Source: Desulfobacterales bacterium (GTDB lineage: Bacteria; Desulfobacterota; Desulfobacteria; Desulfobacterales; C00003060). Taken from it: a stretch of DNA of 15,604 nt. The stretch lies in assembly GCA_030613145.1 (NCBI GenBank), contig JAUWMM010000007.1:1-15604 (forward strand), read 5' to 3'. A program made the position numbers and the translations under genes. The notes below the pieces were generated by a model that saw only the letters and a program-made list of their open reading frames with translations, was not told the DNA's origin and did not search any database. Positions 7,380-14,764 of the stretch are shown here, in pieces (position 1 is the first letter of the stretch; every line of letters starts with the position of its first letter).

Positions 7380-8630
7380 ATGGATTCTGCATCAGCCCCA
7401 TTTGATTCTGCACTATTCCCAGAAGGTGTCAAACGGTGTAAATTTAAATGGTTTCTCTTCTGGCTCGCCGTCTTGCACGGCCCCTTGATGGTGGGTGTTA
7501 TCGCCATGCTTATGTGCTGGGGTCTGGCCCTGCATGTGACGTATCTGAACAACAATTACCCGTTCGGGCTCTGGATTGCCGCGGACTTGGGCATTATAGC
7601 CTTGGGGGCAGGGGCCTTCTTCACGGGTTTCTTAAGGTATATTGTAAACATAGAGGAGCTTAAGAACATCGTCAATTATGCCGTGGTTATCGGAGTTGTA
7701 TGTTATGCGGCAGCCCAGGGCATCCTTGGCGTAGACATCGGACAACCCCTCAGGGGTTGGTTTATTTTCTGGCACGCAAACGTCCACTCCATGCTCACAG
7801 AGGTGGCCTTCTGTATCACGTGCTACTTCATGGTCCTGTGCATCGAGTATTTCCCCTTGATTTTGGAGAATCGGCAGATCAACAAGTTACGCTTTTTCCA
7901 CGGTATGGCCCATCATCTTCATGGGGCCATGCCCACGATTGCAGCAGTCGGTGTGTTTCTTTCCTTTTTTCATCAAGGCTCCCTGGGAGGGGTCCCTGGG
8001 GTCCTTTACGGTCGACCCTTTGCCTATCGAGAAGGTTTCCTGGTATGGCCGTGGACGTTTTTCCTGTTCATCCTTTCGGCCATTGCGTGCGGTCCATGTT
8101 TCACTATCCTGGTCACCTGGATCACAGAAAAATGTGCCGGAAAGCGGCTCGTGAAGAGAAATGTAATAGATATTCTAGCCAAGATTTCAGGCAGGCTCTT
8201 GGTACTCTATCTTGTTTTGAAAACCCTCGACACCGTCTACTGGGTCGCCATAGCCGGAAAGGCAGGTGCTCCTCTCAGCAGTTTCTATGCAAATCAGCCT
8301 TTTGGCTACTGGGTGTTAATCACTGAACTTGGGATCTTGGGTGTTATCCCGGCGATAATACTTCTGAATGCGAAAGCGCGACAGAATGAGAACATCCTTA
8401 TTATCGCCTGTATCTTGAACTGCACGGGAATTTTTATGAATCGGTGGATTATGACCGTGCAGGCGCTGGCCGTGCCGGTCATGTCGTTTGATAAGTTCAT
8501 CAGCTACCGTCCGAACTGGGTAGAATACGCGAGTACATTGATGTTTGTCTGGCTGGGTGCCGTTGTCATAATGCTTTCGTATCGGTATCTGCCGATCTTT
8601 CCTCAAGAGAAGGAGTTAAATCCATCATAG
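7380..8630 (+). CDS. qrcD: Qrc complex NrfD-like membrane subunit, menaquinone site
   Basis: QrcD is the integral membrane subunit that reduces menaquinone, of the NrfD/PsrC family. The 416-residue protein has about ten hydrophobic segments, the first after a polar N-terminus of about 23 residues. The NNYPFGLWIAADLG stretch (58-71) and the HGMAHHLHG segment are characteristic of the NrfD/HybB group. I placed the start at ATG 7380, not the in-frame TTG at 7362, because AAGGAG at 7366-7371 lies eight bases before this ATG and would be inside the longer version. It follows qrcC by 27 bases. Two small hydrophobic ORFs follow, the first 15 bases after this stop codon. Confidence 0.93.
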   Translation: MDSASAPFDSALFPEGVKRCKFKWFLFWLAVLHGPLMVGVIAMLMCWGLALHVTYLNNNYPFGLWIAADLGIIALGAGAFFTGFLRYIVNIEELKNIVNYAVVIGVVCYAAAQGILGVDIGQPLRGWFIFWHANVHSMLTEVAFCITCYFMVLCIEYFPLILENRQINKLRFFHGMAHHLHGAMPTIAAVGVFLSFFHQGSLGGVPGVLYGRPFAYREGFLVWPWTFFLFILSAIACGPCFTILVTWITEKCAGKRLVKRNVIDILAKISGRLLVLYLVLKTLDTVYWVAIAGKAGAPLSSFYANQPFGYWVLITELGILGVIPAIILLNAKARQNENILIIACILNCTGIFMNRWIMTVQALAVPVMSFDKFISYRPNWVEYASTLMFVWLGAVVIMLSYRYLPIFPQEKELNPS

Positions 8631-8645
8631 GAAAGGACCTTTGCC

Positions 8646-8810
8646 ATGTTTCCATTTGCTTTTGAGTGGGTACCCGAGGCAACCCGCTATGTCTTCATGG
8701 GTTCCCTTTACGCAGTCTTGATCTCCCTGATTATCATTTTGCACTATTGTGCCATTCGCGCCTTCCTTGACATGATCTGCAAGAAAGACGATCACAATAG
8801 TCATCATTGA
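8646..8810 (+). CDS. Small single-helix membrane protein after qrcD
   Basis: A 54-codon ORF starts at ATG 8646. AAAGGA at 8632-8637 lies eight bases upstream, and the preceding qrcD stop is only 15 bases away, so it should be translated from the qrc mRNA. The product has an acidic amphipathic N-terminus (MFPFAFEWVPEATRYV), one hydrophobic helix near residues 18-40, and a hydrophilic C-terminus rich in charged residues and His (KKDDHNSHH). I do not recognise a family. Its position and size suggest an accessory subunit or assembly factor of the Qrc membrane module, by analogy with small subunits of other respiratory complexes; this is inference. The alternative is a spurious ORF, made unlikely by the ribosome site and the helix. 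Confidence 0.7.
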   Translation: MFPFAFEWVPEATRYVFMGSLYAVLISLIIILHYCAIRAFLDMICKKDDHNSHH

Positions 8811-8882
8811 CTTTTTGGGTTTATCGAGTTTGTTGCGTTGACTGTGTAAACACAACAAATTTAATTAGCGAGGAAAAAGGAT

Positions 8883-9068
8883 ATGGATCTTGCTAGACTC
8901 ATAGGAATCTTGGTCGTTTTTGGTGTACCTGCAATTATTGGTGGAGGCCTTACCTATCACATATTCCATAGCTGGTTTGCCGTGATCTTGTGGGAAGCAT
9001 TGGTAGTTTTCGGAGCAGCCACCACCGCCTACAAGGCAGCAGGCAAATCTGCGCCAAGTACGCACTAG
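8883..9068 (+). CDS. Small two-helix membrane protein ending the qrc operon
   Basis: The 61-residue product has two hydrophobic segments (about residues 6-25 and 30-48) joined by a short HIFHSW turn and a polar tail (YKAAGKSAPSTH). AGGAAAAAGGA just upstream of the ATG is a good ribosome site. It lies 72 bases after the preceding small ORF; that gap contains an inverted repeat TTTGTTG/CAACAAA (8829-8835 and 8853-8859), with TGTGT/ACACA nested inside, possibly an mRNA structure that sets expression between the two. I do not know the family. As with its neighbour, an accessory Qrc subunit is the best guess from location and topology, without direct evidence. Confidence 0.72.
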   Translation: MDLARLIGILVVFGVPAIIGGGLTYHIFHSWFAVILWEALVVFGAATTAYKAAGKSAPSTH

Positions 9069-9233
9069 ATAGGCTCGTCACATCCCAACCTCTCATTCTC
9101 CCCTTCAAGAACCTCCATGAGCATGGGGGCAAAGAAGCACCTTTGCTCACCTTTCTTGTGTTTACTTACTCGCACCCGAGACGAAAACCCTAACCAAGTA
9201 AAGAATCCACTCCCAGAACGTGGCTTTCATTTG

Positions 9234-9303
9234 CCCCCTAAAGGGGGACTTTGTGCCGTTTCCTTTGACTCCCCCCTTTAAAAAGGGGGGTTTAGGGGGG
9301 GGA
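9234..9303. repeat. C-run/G-run hairpin repeat block
   Basis: CCCCCTAAAGGGGG (9234-9247) is a short hairpin. CCCCCCTTTAAAAAGGGGGG (9271-9290) is a perfect 9-bp stem with a two-base loop, followed by TTTAGGGGGGGG ATTTT. The two share the same C-run, T/A, G-run design. Blocks reading CCCCCTTTAAAAAGGGGGTTTAGGGGG are, to my knowledge, dispersed intergenic repeats in many bacteria, often taken for terminators. It could stop transcription from either side here, but that is unproven. Confidence 0.6.
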
Positions 9304-9425
9304 TTTTATTGGCTCCTCCAACTCGTGGGTGCTCCCAGCCTGTTCCCGTCATTCAATCGTTAACTCCAACACAGTCTCTCCTTCACACTTGAACAGACAG
9401 AGCCAAGGAACGGGGTCTTCCAGGA

Positions 9426-9466
9426 TGAAATAAAAAGGGCTCATTCCTAATCGGAATGAGCCCTTT
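9426..9466 (-). terminator. Intrinsic terminator of the dsr operon
   Basis: A perfect 14-bp stem (9434-9447 with 9453-9466, GGGCTCATTCC against GGAATGAGCCC plus A/T ends) encloses a five-base loop. Read on the − strand it is followed by TTTTTATTTC, a good U-tract, 37 bases after the dsrP stop codon. On + there is no U-tract after the stem beyond CCCTTTGTC, so its polarity favours the dsr operon. Confidence 0.88.
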
Positions 9467-9502
9467 GTCATCTAACGGTATGATGATATGTATGTATCGA
9501 GA

Positions 9503-10672
9503 CTAGGCCTCTCCTGCCCCCACCTCCACCTTCACTGAGGTAGCCACCTTGTAAAGCAGGCTGATTATCAGGAACCCTGTTGCCCATACTCCCAGTGTGA
9601 TTAACGCCTCAGGCACAGTAGGCCAATACTCGGTTATTTTTCCCAAAGGGTTGGGTACAAATCCACCCACAACCAAACCAAGTCCCTTATCTATCCAGGT
9701 TCCAATTAATACCAACACACAGGCCACTGTTAAGATACCTTCATTCCTGCGTGTGACAGAAGGAACCAGGAGTATAATAGCTGCCGTCATACATGCAAAA
9801 GCGAACCACATCAGAGGGATAAGGTGGTTTCCGTGCCCTTCATGGCCGAAGAAGAGATAATGGAAATGATGCATGTGGCCTGGTATCTGACTGTAGAAGA
9901 CGGTAAAAAGTTCGCACACGAAGAGAAACACATTCAAGATAAGGGCATAAGTGACAATGCTGCCGAGCGTTTGAATTTGCTCCTTGCCGGGATCGAATTT
10001 CGTCGTCTTTCTTACGATAACACAAAGAAGGATCAGGAGGGCAGGCCCGGCACAAAATGCTGAAGCGAGAAAACGAGGAGCCATAACGGCAGTAAGCCAG
10101 AAACCTCTCCCGGGAAGACCAGCGTAAAGGAATGCTGTAACCGTGTGGATGCTGATCGCCCAGGGGATAGAAAGATATATGAAAGGTTTGATCCAGCCAG
10201 GAGGCGGTGAGCCTTTACGCTCTGCAGTCAGCACATTCCACCCGATAAAAACATTAAGAAAAAGATACCCGTTCAGAACTATCATGTCCCAGAAAAGGAT
10301 TGAATTGGGTGTGGGGTGCAAAATCACATTAATGGCTCGAACCGGATTACCAAGGTCTACCAGAATAAACAACAAACACATGCTCACAGCACCAATAGCC
10401 ATGAACTCTGCCAATACCGTAATCCGGCCAAAGGCTTTATAGTGATGGATGTAGTATGGCAGCACAACCATAACTCCTGCGGCTGCCACACCAACAAGGT
10501 AGGTAAACTGGCCTATATAAAAACCCCACGAAACGTCCCTGCTCATACCTGTGATGCCCAGGCCAACACGAAACTGCCAGAGCCACATAATAAAGCCTAC
10601 CCCCATGATACCGAGCAAGCATGCTACCAATATCCAGTATTTCCGCTCTCCAATAAATGCCTTCTCAAGCAT
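9503..10672 (-). CDS. dsrP: DsrMKJOP complex NrfD-like membrane subunit
   Basis: DsrP is the ten-helix integral membrane subunit of the complex, of the NrfD/PsrC family, and interacts with menaquinone together with DsrO on the periplasmic side. The 389-residue protein shows the TGMSRDVSWGFYIGQFTYLVG stretch (41-61), FILVDLGNP (102-110) and TPNSILFWD (121-129), which are family-typical. A His-rich loop, GHMHHFHYLFFGHEGHGNH, lies between later helices. I chose ATG at 10672 over the overlapping GTG at 10684, because GAGGTGG sits correctly just before it. It starts nine bases after the dsrO stop codon ends and is the last gene of the operon. Confidence 0.93.
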   Translation of the reverse strand: MLEKAFIGERKYWILVACLLGIMGVGFIMWLWQFRVGLGITGMSRDVSWGFYIGQFTYLVGVAAAGVMVVLPYYIHHYKAFGRITVLAEFMAIGAVSMCLLFILVDLGNPVRAINVILHPTPNSILFWDMIVLNGYLFLNVFIGWNVLTAERKGSPPPGWIKPFIYLSIPWAISIHTVTAFLYAGLPGRGFWLTAVMAPRFLASAFCAGPALLILLCVIVRKTTKFDPGKEQIQTLGSIVTYALILNVFLFVCELFTVFYSQIPGHMHHFHYLFFGHEGHGNHLIPLMWFAFACMTAAIILLVPSVTRRNEGILTVACVLVLIGTWIDKGLGLVVGGFVPNPLGKITEYWPTVPEALITLGVWATGFLIISLLYKVATSVKVEVGAGEA

Positions 10673-10680
10673 AGCCCACC

Positions 10681-11565
10681 TCACACAATATAATAGACAT
10701 TAGGTTTCGATCCAAGCTCTGGTTTGCGCCGAATGGCGTAATGCGAGCGCAACACTTGCCTCACTTCTGAGTCAGGGTCTTCCAGATCGCCGAATACAAG
10801 TGCCGGCTCTCTGCCCTTCTTCTTGCACAGCTCCTGAGCGGCCTCCACGCAGGCTGGAATTTGGCCCTTGGCAAGCCGTTCCGCGCAAAAATTGCACTTT
10901 TCCACCACACCTTTCGACCTTGTAGGAAATTCGGGGCTTGGCGGCTCTTTACCTTCAAACTTCCCATCCTCTGCCCGAGGCCAGGGGACTATCCAGTTGA
11001 AGCTTCTTGCTCCAAAAGGACACGCCGCCATACAAAACCGGCACCCAATACAGCGGTGCATGTCCATCAGGACGATGCCGTCCTTCCTCTTGAATGTCGC
11101 CTTTGTGGGACACACCCTGCAGCAAGGGGCATTGAAACAGTGGTTGCACATGACGAGAAAGGGTAGCTTCTTTAAATTCTCGTCTATGTGTTCATGATAC
11201 TGGCCAGGCAAAGCATGCTCATAGTGCTCGGCCCAAATCCACTTGATTTCATGCTTTGGATTCTTGATATGAGGAACATTGTGGATTTTGTGGCAGATCT
11301 CTCTACATGCCTCTGCAATTTCCTCGTCCAACTGCCTGACATTCACTACCATGGCCCATCTTTTTGCAGTCAGGGCCTCTCTTGACTTAAGCCCTGTCGG
11401 CTTGTGGCCCATGTGCAGGAGTATTTCGGAAGGAGTGAAACCGCCCAGCTGTTTGTCCAACCACTCGATTGGGTTCATTGCAAGGGCATTAGCCGCAGGC
11501 ACGGCCGCTGCCCCTAAAGTGGAAATTCCAGCAATCTTTAAGAATTTTCTTCTATTCACGCCCAT
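10681..11565 (-). CDS. dsrO: DsrMKJOP complex periplasmic iron-sulfur subunit
   Basis: DsrO carries electrons between DsrJ/periplasm and DsrP. The 294 residues begin with a Tat signal (NRRKFLKIAGISTLGAAAVPA, 4-24), so it acts outside the membrane. Cys groups are: group 1 reduced to Cys87 and Cys91 (expected positions 81 and 84 are Glu and Ala); group 2 Cys140/143/148/152; group 3 Cys172/175/178/182; group 4 Cys224/227/239, with the fourth position Ala243. In this fold, groups 1 and 4 share ligands crosswise, so the pattern removes one whole cluster and keeps three. An extra Cys149 and Cys247 also occur. It starts one base inside the dsrJ stop codon (TGATG), with GAGGAG upstream, implying coupled translation. 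Confidence 0.94.
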   Translation of the reverse strand: MGVNRRKFLKIAGISTLGAAAVPAANALAMNPIEWLDKQLGGFTPSEILLHMGHKPTGLKSREALTAKRWAMVVNVRQLDEEIAEACREICHKIHNVPHIKNPKHEIKWIWAEHYEHALPGQYHEHIDENLKKLPFLVMCNHCFNAPCCRVCPTKATFKRKDGIVLMDMHRCIGCRFCMAACPFGARSFNWIVPWPRAEDGKFEGKEPPSPEFPTRSKGVVEKCNFCAERLAKGQIPACVEAAQELCKKKGREPALVFGDLEDPDSEVRQVLRSHYAIRRKPELGSKPNVYYIV

Positions 11566-11972
11566 CAGTGCATCTCCTCAGGTTTCTCCTTAGGTTCTTC
11601 CTTTGGTGGAATATGGCAATCCCAACAGTACGGTACTACTCCCGTATAATCATGACACCTGTCGCAAAACTCGGTCTTTTTCGCATGGCATTCCGCGCTC
11701 ATGCACGTATTTTGCAAGCTCATGTCATACTTTGTGCCATTGGGGGCAACATAAGACCTCTGAGCAACGCGGACGACTGAATCTCTCCACAGGTCCAAAA
11801 GCTGCATATGCTTGGTCTTCATGTATTCTTTAGACTGCACACACTGTTTCTCCTTCTCGGGGAGCTTGACTTCCGGCCTTTTGGGGGCCATCCCATGAGT
11901 GTACCAGATCGGAAATGTCAACAGAACGAGACCGATGATAATACCGACGATAATTTTGCCTCCGTCATACAT
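11565..11972 (-). CDS. dsrJ: DsrMKJOP complex triheme cytochrome c
   Basis: DsrJ is a small periplasmic cytochrome c anchored by an N-terminal helix (residues 6-24). Three haem sites lie in the C-terminal half: Cys90-X4-Cys95-His96 (an extended CX4CH), Cys103-X2-Cys106-His107 and Cys116-X2-Cys119-His120. Cys44 in QCVQSKEYMKTKHM matches the conserved Cys described in DsrJ as an unusual distal haem ligand; Met51 and His55 of the same stretch are further ligand candidates. The C-terminus is Lys/Glu/Pro-rich. I placed the start at ATG 11972 (135 residues), not 12005, because AGGAG precedes it and the extra residues would lie inside dsrK. It overlaps the end of dsrK by eight bases. Confidence 0.93.
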   Translation of the reverse strand: MYDGGKIIVGIIIGLVLLTFPIWYTHGMAPKRPEVKLPEKEKQCVQSKEYMKTKHMQLLDLWRDSVVRVAQRSYVAPNGTKYDMSLQNTCMSAECHAKKTEFCDRCHDYTGVVPYCWDCHIPPKEEPKEKPEEMH

Positions 11973-13653
11973 CTTCACTCTCCTCCATTCCTGGTAGGGG
12001 TTCACCGCGCAAATCTATAGTCCTTTCTTTTTCTCCCTCCAATATCAACGCATTTGCCACCAGCTCGTGAATGCCGGTGACATCTACTTCTGGGACAAAG
12101 TACTCCATTGTATTTGGCAAGACTGCCCGGTCGATGGCACAAACACAGGCAAGCTTGTTCACGCCATATTTCTCGTTCACATATTTCACAGCATTTGCTC
12201 TGGGCATGCCTCCGCGCATCCTCAACTCCATGTCTTCGCCCGCGTTCAAGCCGGACCCGCCTCCGCAGCAGTAGGTCTGCTCTCTGATGGTGTTCGGCGG
12301 CATCTCATAGAAATTATTACACACGTTCTTGATTACGTACCGCGGCTCCTCAAGAAGCCCCATGGCCCTGGCTGGATTACACGAATCATGGTACGTGACC
12401 TTCAGGTGATCATTTCGGCTCGGATCTAGTTTCAGCTTGTTATGCTTTATAAGGTCTGCCGTAAACTCGGTGATGTGAACCATCTTGGTTGATTTTGCGT
12501 TCTCAAATTTAGTCCCTGTAATAGGTGAGACCGGCTCCTCCATCTTGCTGCCCTCTGCAAGATCAAGATTCATGGTGCCCATATACTGGTTGACGACCCG
12601 CCACATGTGGCCGCATTCTCCGCCAAGGATCCATTTCACTCCCAGCCGCTTGGCTTCAGCATACATCTTGGCGTTGAGCTTCTTCATCATATCATGGGAG
12701 GTAAACAGACCGAAGTTTCCACCCTCCGAGGCATATGTACTCCAAGTGTAGTCGAGTCCGAGGGCCTCGAACAGCATGAGATACCCCATAGCGGTGTAAG
12801 TACCTGGATCGCCAAAGACGTCACCAGAGGGCGTAATAAACAGGATCTCGGCCCCCTTTCTATTAAAGGTCGGTTCTATCCGGTAGCCAATTATAGTCTC
12901 GATCTCATCCAGGAAGAATTCGATCATATCCTTGTACGCATGGGGCTGAATGCCCATGTGATTGCCCGTTCTGTTACAAAAGGCAACAGGCGCTGCGATC
13001 CAGTCGATGTTGAGCCCCACGAGATTCGTCAGTTCCCTGCCCATTAAGGTGATCTCAGCCGTGTCAATACCGTAAGGACAAAAAACCGAGCAGCGGCGAC
13101 ATTCCGTACACTGGTATAAATAGTACCACCACTCTTTTAGCACGTCAGTGGTCAGCTCTCTGGCTCCGGCGATAGGCCCTAACACCTTTCCCGCGGTCGT
13201 GAAATACTTTCGATATACTGATCGAAAAAGCTCTGCTCTGAGAACCGGCATGTTCTTGGGATCTGCGGAGCCGATGAAGAAATGGCACTTGTCTGCACAG
13301 GCACCGCATCTTACACAGATGTCCATAAAAAGTTTAAAAGACCGGAACCTTTCTAGCCGATCCTTAAACCCTTCTAAGACGATCTCCTTCCAGTTCTTGG
13401 GCAGTTTCCAGTCCTCATCCATTACCGACCAGTTCCTCGGGTTCGGCATGCCCACGTCTTCAAGTCTTTTCGGCAGGGCGGCATGACAATGCATGCCCTT
13501 CTTGATCTCAACGTCAGGGGCGGTACGCAGCCACCCCTTCTCTAACCCCAGAGTGTAGCGTCTGTGATCGGTGTCCTGCACTAACTCCTCAGGGGTCGTA
13601 AGGTTCCAGGCTTTTGGTGGCGCAACCTTCCAGCTTTTTGGTATATCAGCCAT
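11965..13653 (-). CDS. dsrK: DsrMKJOP complex HdrD-like cytoplasmic catalytic subunit
   Basis: DsrK is the cytoplasmic subunit thought to reduce the DsrC trisulfide or disulfide, homologous to heterodisulfide reductase HdrD. The 562 residues hold two [4Fe-4S] sites: Cys113/116/119/123 (CVRCGACADKC) and Cys182/185/188/192 (CTECRRCSVFC). A C-terminal CCG-type region follows, with Cys425, the Cys462-Cys463 pair (YCCGGGSG) and Cys503-X-Cys505 (ACVCAID). These are the ligands for a noncubane-type catalytic cluster, although the last pair is CXC, not the CXXC of Hdr proteins. GGECGHMWR (344-352) supplies another conserved Cys347. AAGGAG lies just before the ATG, between the dsrM stop codon and this start (18-base gap). 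No signal peptide, as expected for a cytoplasmic subunit. Confidence 0.94.
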   Translation of the reverse strand: MADIPKSWKVAPPKAWNLTTPEELVQDTDHRRYTLGLEKGWLRTAPDVEIKKGMHCHAALPKRLEDVGMPNPRNWSVMDEDWKLPKNWKEIVLEGFKDRLERFRSFKLFMDICVRCGACADKCHFFIGSADPKNMPVLRAELFRSVYRKYFTTAGKVLGPIAGARELTTDVLKEWWYYLYQCTECRRCSVFCPYGIDTAEITLMGRELTNLVGLNIDWIAAPVAFCNRTGNHMGIQPHAYKDMIEFFLDEIETIIGYRIEPTFNRKGAEILFITPSGDVFGDPGTYTAMGYLMLFEALGLDYTWSTYASEGGNFGLFTSHDMMKKLNAKMYAEAKRLGVKWILGGECGHMWRVVNQYMGTMNLDLAEGSKMEEPVSPITGTKFENAKSTKMVHITEFTADLIKHNKLKLDPSRNDHLKVTYHDSCNPARAMGLLEEPRYVIKNVCNNFYEMPPNTIREQTYCCGGGSGLNAGEDMELRMRGGMPRANAVKYVNEKYGVNKLACVCAIDRAVLPNTMEYFVPEVDVTGIHELVANALILEGEKERTIDLRGEPLPGMEESEDV

Positions 13654-13671
13654 AATTACTCCTTCGCAGAT

Positions 13672-14727
13672 TTATTCCTTTGCTGCTGGCGATGCTGCTT
13701 GTTTTTCTACCGGCAATCCAGCTTCTATCATTTTCTCCCTGAAGTCGTCCTCATATGCCTCATATGTATGATACTTGGGAGGTGGATTCCAGGGATTGAT
13801 GTGTCTGACGATGCGGCTATTATTCGACAGATTTCTCGTAGGGCTCAGGAACACGCCCGCCATGTGCATAAGCTTGCTGAAGGGGAAATAGGCAAATAGT
13901 ATGCTCACAAGAAAGATATGGAGGTAAAAGATCACGCTGATCCCTTCCGGAATTACAGGACGAAAAGTGACCAGCCCCATGGTTAACTCCTTGATGCTTA
14001 CAACGTCAGCCTTGAAAACATAGCGCATCAGAATGCCTGTCTTAACTATGGCCAAGATAAGAAACAATGGAAAGTAGTCGGCAACAAGGGATATATAGCG
14101 CAACTTGGGATCAAGCAGCCTTCTGAGCAAAAGAAACGTCAAAGCAGCCCCAAGCAAGAGGCCGCTTTGATAAACTGTAGGGAGGAAGAACTGGAAAAAA
14201 CCATCGACTTTTTCAATGATAGGGACAAAGAAAGGCATAGGCTCGGTGAAAAATCTGAGGTGTCTGAGTATAACCACAAGAAAGCAATAATGAAACGCCA
14301 TGGCCCCAAGCCACAGCCACTTGGCTGATTTGTATGTGATCGTTTCCCCACTACCAAATTCAACCCTTGTATTCTTGAACAGGGAACGAAAACAAAGGAC
14401 TTCAAGGATCATCCGGCCGACCACGCCTGCGGTGCTGACCGGGTTATCTAATTTCTCGGCATAACCGTATTTGATCCAGGGCAGGGATTTTTGCTGCGCG
14501 CACGTGGAGGGGATTCGGAAAGGCACGGGGCATTTTCCCCATTGTACCACTTTGTACACGATGCCTACAAAAAATATGATTACAGCAAAATACGGAATGA
14601 CAATCCCAAAAAGCCACTCGAGGTGTATTCCAAACACATGGGGTAGCGCCCACACACCCAATAAGGGAATGGCTACAAGCATGGAAACTACTCCACCGGA
14701 AAGTATAAGACTCAGTATGGCGTTCAT
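13672..14727 (-). CDS. dsrM: DsrMKJOP complex b-type cytochrome membrane subunit
   Basis: DsrM is a NarI-like membrane protein that binds haem b, oxidises menaquinol and gives electrons to DsrK. The 351 residues show about six hydrophobic segments (near 11-31, 38-61, 135-158, 183-203, 215-235, 262-285). The DsrM signature CPVPFRIPSTCAQQKSLPWI (66-85) lies in the first cytoplasmic loop. Haem-ligand candidates in helices are His146, His156, His270 and His288. A hydrophilic C-terminal tail of about 60 residues (PWNPPPKYHTYEAYEDDFR) probably contacts DsrK. GGGGGA before the ATG is the ribosome site. It begins 37 bases after the RsbRD_N gene. Confidence 0.94.
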   Translation of the reverse strand: MNAILSLILSGGVVSMLVAIPLLGVWALPHVFGIHLEWLFGIVIPYFAVIIFFVGIVYKVVQWGKCPVPFRIPSTCAQQKSLPWIKYGYAEKLDNPVSTAGVVGRMILEVLCFRSLFKNTRVEFGSGETITYKSAKWLWLGAMAFHYCFLVVILRHLRFFTEPMPFFVPIIEKVDGFFQFFLPTVYQSGLLLGAALTFLLLRRLLDPKLRYISLVADYFPLFLILAIVKTGILMRYVFKADVVSIKELTMGLVTFRPVIPEGISVIFYLHIFLVSILFAYFPFSKLMHMAGVFLSPTRNLSNNSRIVRHINPWNPPPKYHTYEAYEDDFREKMIEAGLPVEKQAASPAAKE

Positions 14728-14764
14728 TTACTATTCCCCCGATTCCGTGTTAGGTTATCGTTAT

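Larger units (their letters stand above)
9069..9502. other. Convergent intergenic region between qrc and dsr operons
   Basis: No gene is visible. The left part (9069-9230) holds a weak hairpin GCAAAG/CTTTGC (9129-9146) followed by a T-rich run, a candidate but poor terminator for the qrc operon. The middle has the C/G-rich hairpin block (9234-9303). The right part holds the strong dsr terminator (9426-9466). The stretch 9304-9425 shows nothing I can interpret. Confidence 0.6.

Noticed and set aside
9129..9146. GCAAAG/CTTTGC hairpin as the qrc operon terminator
   Set aside because: The stem is only six base pairs and the following T-rich stretch is interrupted, so I note it without calling a terminator.
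9824..10063. Several + strand open frames inside dsrP, dsrO and dsrK
   Set aside because: They are antisense shadows of well-supported − strand genes, with no ribosome sites or recognisable motifs.
10143..10693. Longer antisense frames over dsrP
   Set aside because: Protein-like features belong to DsrP on the other strand; the antisense frames lack motifs and codon bias.
11972..12005. Upstream in-frame ATG for dsrJ
   Set aside because: The extra residues would lie inside dsrK, whereas AGGAG sits directly before ATG 11972.
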